DNA from: Bacteroidales bacterium
GTDB taxonomy: Bacteria > Bacteroidota > Bacteroidia > Bacteroidales > Muribaculaceae
Direction of reading: 5' to 3'
NCBI GenBank assembly: GCA_900766975.1
Contig: CAAFXO010000065.1
Location: 1 to 45,313 of the forward strand
DNA length: 45,313 nt
How positions within the stretch are numbered: position 1 is the stretch's first letter; the number at the start of each line of letters is the position of its first letter. Made by a program: the position numbers and the translations under genes. Under the pieces are notes generated by a model. It made no database searches. It saw only the letters and a list, made by a program, of their open reading frames with translations, and was not told where the DNA came from. Of this stretch, positions 42,101-45,313 are shown piece by piece.

Positions 42101-42702
42101 CCAACTACCTCGAGTCGATCGACCTCTCTACTCTCCCAGGCCTCGAGCAGCTCAGCCTGAGCAATAACTACCTCTCTGAAATCGACCTCTCCGCCAACAA
42201 TAATATAAAGGTCATACAACTCGACGGCAATATGTTCGATTTCACTACACTCCCGCGTCCCAACAGCAACTGGTATGTCTATTCTTATAGCAACCAATAT
42301 CCTCTCCTCGTGGAGCCAATGGGCGATAAGGTGGACCTCTCTTCGCAGGCTCGAGTCGATGATACCGAAACTCAATTCGTATGGTACCAGGGTGTGCCCG
42401 AGTACAACGAATTTGGTGAACTCACCGGCACTACTCTCGTCGAAGGTGTAGACTATACTATCGACAATGGTGTCACTACCTTCCTCCGTAGCTTCTCTGA
42501 CGTGATGTGTATCCTCACCAACGCTGTATTCCCCAACATGTTCTTGTATACTCCGCTCCTTAGCACATCGGGCGTAGATAGCTTCGCCGATGACAATATG
42601 CAAGAGAATAACACCATCTTCAACCTCCAAGGTCTACCTTGCAACAAAATCTCCGAGCCGGGTATTTATATCATCAACGGCAAGAAGATCCTCGTGAAAT
42701 AA
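39145..42702 (+). CDS. Secreted leucine-rich-repeat protein with internal triplication
   Basis: The 1185-aa precursor has a signal peptide (about 1-20, ending GYALA). Three similar modules follow, at about residues 24-440, 451-796 and 803-1140. Each has a short N-terminal beta region, a run of LRRs of bacterial type (for example LEILDLSHNVLKALDLS, LTDLDLSYNNLSALDLK, LEQLSLSNNYLSEIDLS), and a capping beta domain. The caps share an LP...Y...P opening, a D(F/L)S line, a YxWx-like strand in modules 2 and 3, and a closing (C/V)...N..FP or AYPG segment. The C-terminus (SGVDSF, NLQGLPC, PGIYIINGKKILVK) resembles a type IX sorting tail. A ligand-binding or adhesive surface role is inferred; no enzyme motif is seen. 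Confidence 0.9.
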   Translation: MNKLFSAMFALLAISGYALADDQLAISFKADGTAPSFSFQIATTQDTQIKVDCGYGPVTYDVHPSFWSEDYQAIVSTIVPITLSETKEVKVYGDPSLINYFFSQGGYIESIDFGQCYNLEILDLSHNVLKALDLSPYTALQAIYLTDNPFTAETPLVVGDNHPGLQILEVDIVDYISPDFDINTFTNLKSFDAYANKTLSHLDPTNCPGLMRLSVDMCPIESLDVTQNSELVVLNIEDTKITTIDLTHCSKLQQLYARHESGWVNRAYKMTNLDLSGNPQLTYLTAGGNLLTSIDLTPCPNLSYVILSNNLLTAIDISNNPLISTLNISDNNMSFATLPLPSDSFYEYTYKQRALPTERSYAEGTVLDFSDKVIRDGSTTSCTLYSYNVAGDVYTQLDNSYFSYADGRVTLLKAHKDSLVVSFANPLFPNVTHETQKFMVKTAENYGQPSKILSFTIGKYTGDNFSLHVGLYGASEENPLPFTVKAGDKSFSGIATTASTPAEPNVTCTMGVGSALEVYVPEGSVLTAFKIDGIPVYSSTLSAATEIRELTISNAELYNINLDYCRCLTDLDLSYNNLSALDLKGINESYGKNVLFNVNASHNKLSEIEFTSSLTLVNLDLSYNQFDEFNFKDFDNLESINIAGNNISSLNMAYFENVKYCDVSDNQFTYLELPESNVFEYLNVSNNHLTFASLPYLAPREGLEYVTAPQAPIAIATRGPGIDLSAQDVNIAGNQTTFVWKKQDGTPLVKDVDYSISGGRTKFLNTEVGKIYCEMTNGAYPGFAGDNALRTTLIKADKKPTNRIATFETPVGDEVVSLSLAGNVEGSAVYFDWEGEEDFFQQYLLKSTYTLYEATTTAGATVNVYTYEPEEKVTIFSISNCTMESCDLTTLDGVQCLSVINASLPEITFPNNTADLTEINLDRNLLESFDVSIFPAVRALAVSNNNLTSIDVSAASDLQVFNASLNQLTSVNFGSNSNLWLVNLAANYLESIDLSTLPGLEQLSLSNNYLSEIDLSANNNIKVIQLDGNMFDFTTLPRPNSNWYVYSYSNQYPLLVEPMGDKVDLSSQARVDDTETQFVWYQGVPEYNEFGELTGTTLVEGVDYTIDNGVTTFLRSFSDVMCILTNAVFPNMFLYTPLLSTSGVDSFADDNMQENNTIFNLQGLPCNKISEPGIYIINGKKILVK

Positions 42703-42732
42703 TCATCTTGTAGATATACTCCTTTCAGAACC

Positions 42733-42769
42733 GGGATGTGTCATTTTTGCGATGACACATCCCTTTTTT
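42733..42769 (+). terminator. Terminator of the LRR protein gene
   Basis: A perfect 12-bp stem (GGGATGTGTCAT / ATGACACATCCC) with a 7-nt loop is followed by six T. It is a strong intrinsic terminator 31 nt after the stop codon. The rest of the spacer to HU (42770-42968) is AT-rich; it has GATATTTG at 42857-42864, one base off the -7 consensus, with no good -33. Confidence 0.92.
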
Positions 42770-42968
42770 ATGCCATTATTGCCGCTAAAACCCTAAAAAT
42801 GTTGACTTTTTTCATAATTATCTCTCTTTGATAGTGATAAATTCAAAAAAAATTCCGATATTTGCACTGCAAAAAAAATCGAGGCTACTCCTCAACCCTC
42901 TTTCCACCCCGATTTTTGGCCATTTTTAATTCCGATTATAGCTAATTTAGATTAAAGATATTATAAAA

Positions 42969-43241
42969 ATGACTAAAGCAGATATCGTAAGTGAAATCGC
43001 TCGTAGCACAGGTCTCGAACGCGCAGCTGTGCTCGCATCAGTTGAAAAGTTCATGGATGTTGTCAAAGAAGCTATGGCTGCAGGTAATAATGTATACCTC
43101 CGTGGCTTCGGCAGCTTCGTTGTGAAAACTCGCAAGGAGAAAACTGCCCGCAACATCTCTCGTAATACTACTATCAAGATCCCCGAACACAAGGTGCCCA
43201 CTTTCAAGCCCTCTAAGGTGTTCCTCGATGAAGTGAAATAA
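42969..43241 (+). CDS. HU-family nucleoid protein, proline-less arm
   Basis: The 90-aa protein has the HU/IHF fold: MTKADIVSEIARSTGL, a dimerisation helix, and LRGFGSFVVKTRKEKTARN leading into the beta-arm. In typical HU the arm tip is RNPxTG, whose Pro63 intercalates into DNA. Here it reads ARNISRNTTIKIP, so position 63 is Ile. The family assignment is certain; bending strength and sequence preference may differ. A tiny basic-protein gene follows 37 nt later and is probably co-transcribed. Confidence 0.95.
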   Translation: MTKADIVSEIARSTGLERAAVLASVEKFMDVVKEAMAAGNNVYLRGFGSFVVKTRKEKTARNISRNTTIKIPEHKVPTFKPSKVFLDEVK

Positions 43242-43278
43242 TCAATCAAAAGTCTAACTCTATAAAACCTTTGCAGTT

Positions 43279-43368
43279 ATGCCCAGCGGAAAAAAGAGAA
43301 AAGGCCACAAGATGGCTACTCACAAACGCAAGAAAAGACTGAGAAAAAATCGTCATAAAAAGAAATAA
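43279..43368 (+). CDS. 29-aa very basic protein, mS38/AURKAIP1-COX24-like
   Basis: This short ORF codes for 29 residues, of which about 19 are Lys, Arg or His (MPSGKKRKGHK, then MATHKRKKRLRKNRHKKK). The pattern KMxxHKRKKRLRKNR is that of the AURKAIP1/COX24 domain found in mitochondrial ribosomal protein mS38 and in bacterial counterparts. A small-subunit ribosomal protein is therefore likely. It sits 37 nt after HU and just before a strong terminator, so it is probably read on the HU transcript. Confidence 0.85.
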   Translation: MPSGKKRKGHKMATHKRKKRLRKNRHKKK

Positions 43369-43384
43369 TCTATTCTGCGTGATT

Positions 43385-43417
43385 TCGACCGGCTCCGCTT
43401 TTTTGCCGGTCGATTTT
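43385..43417 (+). terminator. Terminator after HU and the basic protein
   Basis: A 9-bp perfect stem (TCGACCGGC / GCCGGTCGA) is followed by TTTT, 16 nt after the basic-protein stop. The 11-nt loop also contains a T-run. Confidence 0.8.
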
Positions 43418-43492
43418 AATATATTTTTATTTCTTTTCACGTTTTTTTGTCGGTTTGCTTTCTTTTGAAATTTAAACCTACCTATCTCTTGT

Positions 43493-45115
43493 ATGAAAAG
43501 CGAATTAGTTGTTGATGTCAATCAAGAGGACATTTCCATTGCCCTCTTGGAAGACTCGCGCTTGGTCTCGCTCCAGAAGGAGAGCCGAAATATAGCTTAC
43601 GCTGTCGGCGATATCTATCTGGCGAAAGTCAAAAAGATCATGCCGGGTCTGAATGCCGCATTCGTCGATGTCGGCTACGAAAAAGACGCTTTTCTTCATT
43701 ATCTCGATCTCGGACCTCAATTCAGCTCTTATTCCGATTTCCTCAAAGAGGCTTTCGCCGATAAGAAGAGAGTCCCATCCATCTCTAAGCGTAAACTTTT
43801 GCCCGATATTCCCAAACAGGGAACTATCCAGTCTGTAGTCCAGCCGGGACAATTACTCCTCGTTCAGATCGCCAAGGAGCCTATATCTTCCAAAGGACCC
43901 AGACTCACCACCGAACTCTCATTCACCGGTCGTTATATGGTCTTGATGCCTTTCGGCGATAAAATCTCTATCTCTCAAAAGATCAAATCTACTGAGGAGA
44001 AAATCAGACTTCGCCAGCTCATCGCAAGCATCAAGCCTAAAGGCTTCAGCGTAATCGTCCGTACTTCTGCCGAGGGTAAACGTGTGGCTGAACTTAACAA
44101 TGAGTTGCGCTCTCTACTCAAAAACTGGGAGGAGGCTATTTTCAAAATGCAACGTAGCAAAGCCCCAGATTTGATCTATGAGGAGGAGTCGCGTGCTGTC
44201 AGCATTATTAGGGATCTTTTCTCCCCTAATTTCGAAAATATTTACGTCAATCATGCCGACACGTTCACGCAAATCCAAAATTATGTATCCTTGATTTCTC
44301 CCGAGTGTGGAGATGTCGTTAAGCTTTATACCAAGGATACGCCCATCTTCGATTTCTTCAACATCACTCGTCAGATCAAATCCAGTTTCGGCAAAACTGT
44401 CTCTTTCCGCTCCGGCGCTTATCTGATCATCGAAAGCACCGAAGCTCTACATGTGATCGACGTCAATTCCGGCAATCGTAGCAAGGCCTGCCCCGACCAG
44501 GAGTCTAATGCCTTGGATGTCAACCTTAAAGCCGCCGATGAAATTGCTCGTCAGTTACGCCTTAGAGATATGGGTGGTATCGTCGTCGTCGATTTTATCG
44601 ACATGGCTAAGCCTGAACACCGTCAGCAACTCTATGACCACATGAAGGAGGTGATGGCTCACGATCGTGCCCGCCATAATATCCTCCCTCTCAGTAAGTT
44701 CGGACTTATGCAGATCACGCGCCAACGTGTCCGCCCGGCTCTCGATATCACCACAAGCGAGTCTTGCCCCTCCTGCTTCGGCAAAGGCGAAGTCCAGTCT
44801 TCGATTCTTTTCACCGATCGCCTCGAGGAGAAAATCGAGTATCTCGTTGAGCATCTTAAGGTCAAAAAGTTTGCCATGTATATCCATCCTTTCGTCGATG
44901 CTTACATCAAAAAGGGTGTCTTCTCTCTATATGGTAAGTGGAGACGCCGTTTTGGCCGATCGTTTAAGGTTATTGCCGATGAGTCGCTCGCTTATCTACA
45001 GTATCGTATTATAGACCCCGACGGCAAGGAAATCGACCTCAAGGAGGAGAGTGATATCAGCTCAAGCCAAAGCAAAAACAGAGTCCGTTTCAGAGATAAT
45101 AACGATGAGAATTGA
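43493..45115 (+). CDS. rng: Ribonuclease E/G family endoribonuclease
   Basis: The 540-aa protein is close to the length of RNase G (about 490 in E. coli) and lacks the long RNase E scaffold tail. It has an N-terminal S1-like domain (IYLAKVKKIMPGLNAAFVDVG). The metal-binding catalytic aspartates are Asp323 in HVIDVNSG and Asp367 in VVVDFIDM. The zinc-link is CPSCFGKG (Cys425, Cys428). It cleaves single-stranded AU-rich RNA in rRNA maturation and mRNA decay. The C-terminal end is short, polar and charged (SSSQSKNRVRFRDNNDEN). No convincing consensus promoter precedes it. Confidence 0.95.
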   Translation: MKSELVVDVNQEDISIALLEDSRLVSLQKESRNIAYAVGDIYLAKVKKIMPGLNAAFVDVGYEKDAFLHYLDLGPQFSSYSDFLKEAFADKKRVPSISKRKLLPDIPKQGTIQSVVQPGQLLLVQIAKEPISSKGPRLTTELSFTGRYMVLMPFGDKISISQKIKSTEEKIRLRQLIASIKPKGFSVIVRTSAEGKRVAELNNELRSLLKNWEEAIFKMQRSKAPDLIYEEESRAVSIIRDLFSPNFENIYVNHADTFTQIQNYVSLISPECGDVVKLYTKDTPIFDFFNITRQIKSSFGKTVSFRSGAYLIIESTEALHVIDVNSGNRSKACPDQESNALDVNLKAADEIARQLRLRDMGGIVVVDFIDMAKPEHRQQLYDHMKEVMAHDRARHNILPLSKFGLMQITRQRVRPALDITTSESCPSCFGKGEVQSSILFTDRLEEKIEYLVEHLKVKKFAMYIHPFVDAYIKKGVFSLYGKWRRRFGRSFKVIADESLAYLQYRIIDPDGKEIDLKEESDISSSQSKNRVRFRDNNDEN

Positions 45116-45166
45116 AGAAAAGCTCTAATCCATCGTTATCCATTTTTACGGATAATCCCTATCATC

Positions 45167-45200
45167 AAGAGAGGTGAAGCCATCAGGCTCCACCTCTCTT
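45167..45200. terminator. Bidirectional terminator between rng and folC
   Basis: A 15-bp stem with one mismatch (AAGAGAGGTG-AGCC / GGCT-CACCTCTCTT) and a 4-nt loop sits between the converging genes. Its A-rich left and T-rich right edges suit both strands. Confidence 0.8.
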
Positions 45201-45210
45201 CTGTTGTTTC

Positions 45211-45224
45211 TAATTCCTAATTCC
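45211..45224. repeat. TAATTCC heptamer repeat over the folC stop codon
   Basis: Two exact TAATTCC units; the second contributes the last codons and stop of folC. The same unit and the same relation to a minus-strand stop codon occur at 34256-34290. Confidence 0.75.
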
Positions 45225-45313
45225 CCAACGCATCCGCTACGATGAAGGTGCTCCCCCCGATATAGATGATGTCTTGTGGAGTGGCTCCAGCCTCTGCAGC
45301 AGCCATCGCCTCT
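45217..45313 (-). CDS. folC: Folylpolyglutamate/dihydrofolate synthase, C-terminal fragment
   Basis: Only the last 31 or so codons are in the window; the gene continues past the right edge. The readable end is EAGATPQDIIYIGGSTFIVADALGN then stop. The IIYIGGSTFIVADAL signature is the characteristic end of FolC, the Mur-ligase-like enzyme that adds glutamates to folates. The TAG stop lies within the TAATTCC repeat. Confidence 0.85.
   Translation of the reverse strand, partial: EAMAAAEAGATPQDIIYIGGSTFIVADALGN

Noticed and set aside
43385..43492. Candidate promoter for rng (TTCTTTTG near 43460)
   Set aside because: The second base of the -7 element is wrong and no -33 TTG lies at the right distance, so I did not list it.
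1..45313. CRISPR arrays, prophage, tRNA or rRNA genes, integration sites
   Set aside because: I looked through the spacers on both strands and saw no regularly spaced 25-40-nt repeats, cloverleaf patterns, integrases or transposases.

Overview
The window looks like a chromosomal segment of an anaerobic gut-type Bacteroidales bacterium, possibly Muribaculaceae or a relative; the order is well supported, the family is a guess. The evidence is as follows. Promoters match the Bacteroidetes pattern (-33 TTG/TTTG, about 20 bp, -7 TAnnTTTG). Start codons lack Shine-Dalgarno sequences. The ATP synthase genes run atpDCBEFHAG. Complex I has fused nuoCD and no nuoEFG. There is a GH57/GT4/debranching-enzyme operon, a TonB-dependent receptor with a carboxypeptidase-like N-terminal domain, and secreted proteins ending in an NLQG...GxYxxxGKKxxVK tail. 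All genes look like ordinary host genes; I see no phage, IS element, CRISPR array, tRNA or rRNA.

Layout. 1-5 kb (minus strand): a TonB-dependent receptor followed by an OB-fold-like outer-membrane lipoprotein. 5.1-6.1 kb (minus): ribonuclease Z. 6.3-7.3 kb: an unrecognised lipoprotein. 7.4-25.1 kb (plus): one long energy-conservation locus reading nuoA-B-CD-H, then the complete ATP synthase (atpD-C-B-E-F-H-A-G), then nuoI-J-K-L-M-N. 25.3-29.9 kb (minus): an alpha-glucan operon (debranching enzyme, GT4 glycosyltransferase, GH57 amylase). 30.3-30.7 kb (minus): RNase P RNA. 30.8-34.2 kb (plus): an unrecognised 122-aa protein, a secreted cyclophilin and a five-repeat DUF349 protein. 34.3-35.3 kb (minus): ApbE flavin transferase. 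35.5-36.7 kb (plus): DJ-1/PfpI and YigZ/IMPACT proteins. 37.1-42.7 kb (plus): two large secreted proteins, one with an internally triplicated LRR architecture. 43.0-45.1 kb (plus): HU, a 29-aa very basic mS38/AURKAIP1-like protein and ribonuclease E/G. The window ends inside folC (minus).

How it works together. The most striking feature is that the ATP synthase operon sits inside the complex I operon, between nuoH and nuoI. I see no terminator at either junction and no consensus promoter there; the one strong promoter lies before nuoA. The complex I that makes the proton gradient and the ATP synthase that spends it may therefore be one transcription unit of about 17.7 kb. Complex I lacks the NADH-oxidising module, so its electron donor is unknown, and NuoI carries an unusual Lys/Ala-rich tail. 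The c subunit lacks the sodium-binding residues, which predicts proton coupling. Other points for a second look are the LRR triplication and its paired secreted protein with a long structured leader, a 62-nt near-perfect palindrome after nuoN, a tandem duplication at the rnpB terminator, heptamer repeats crossing two stop codons, and an HU that has lost the intercalating proline.
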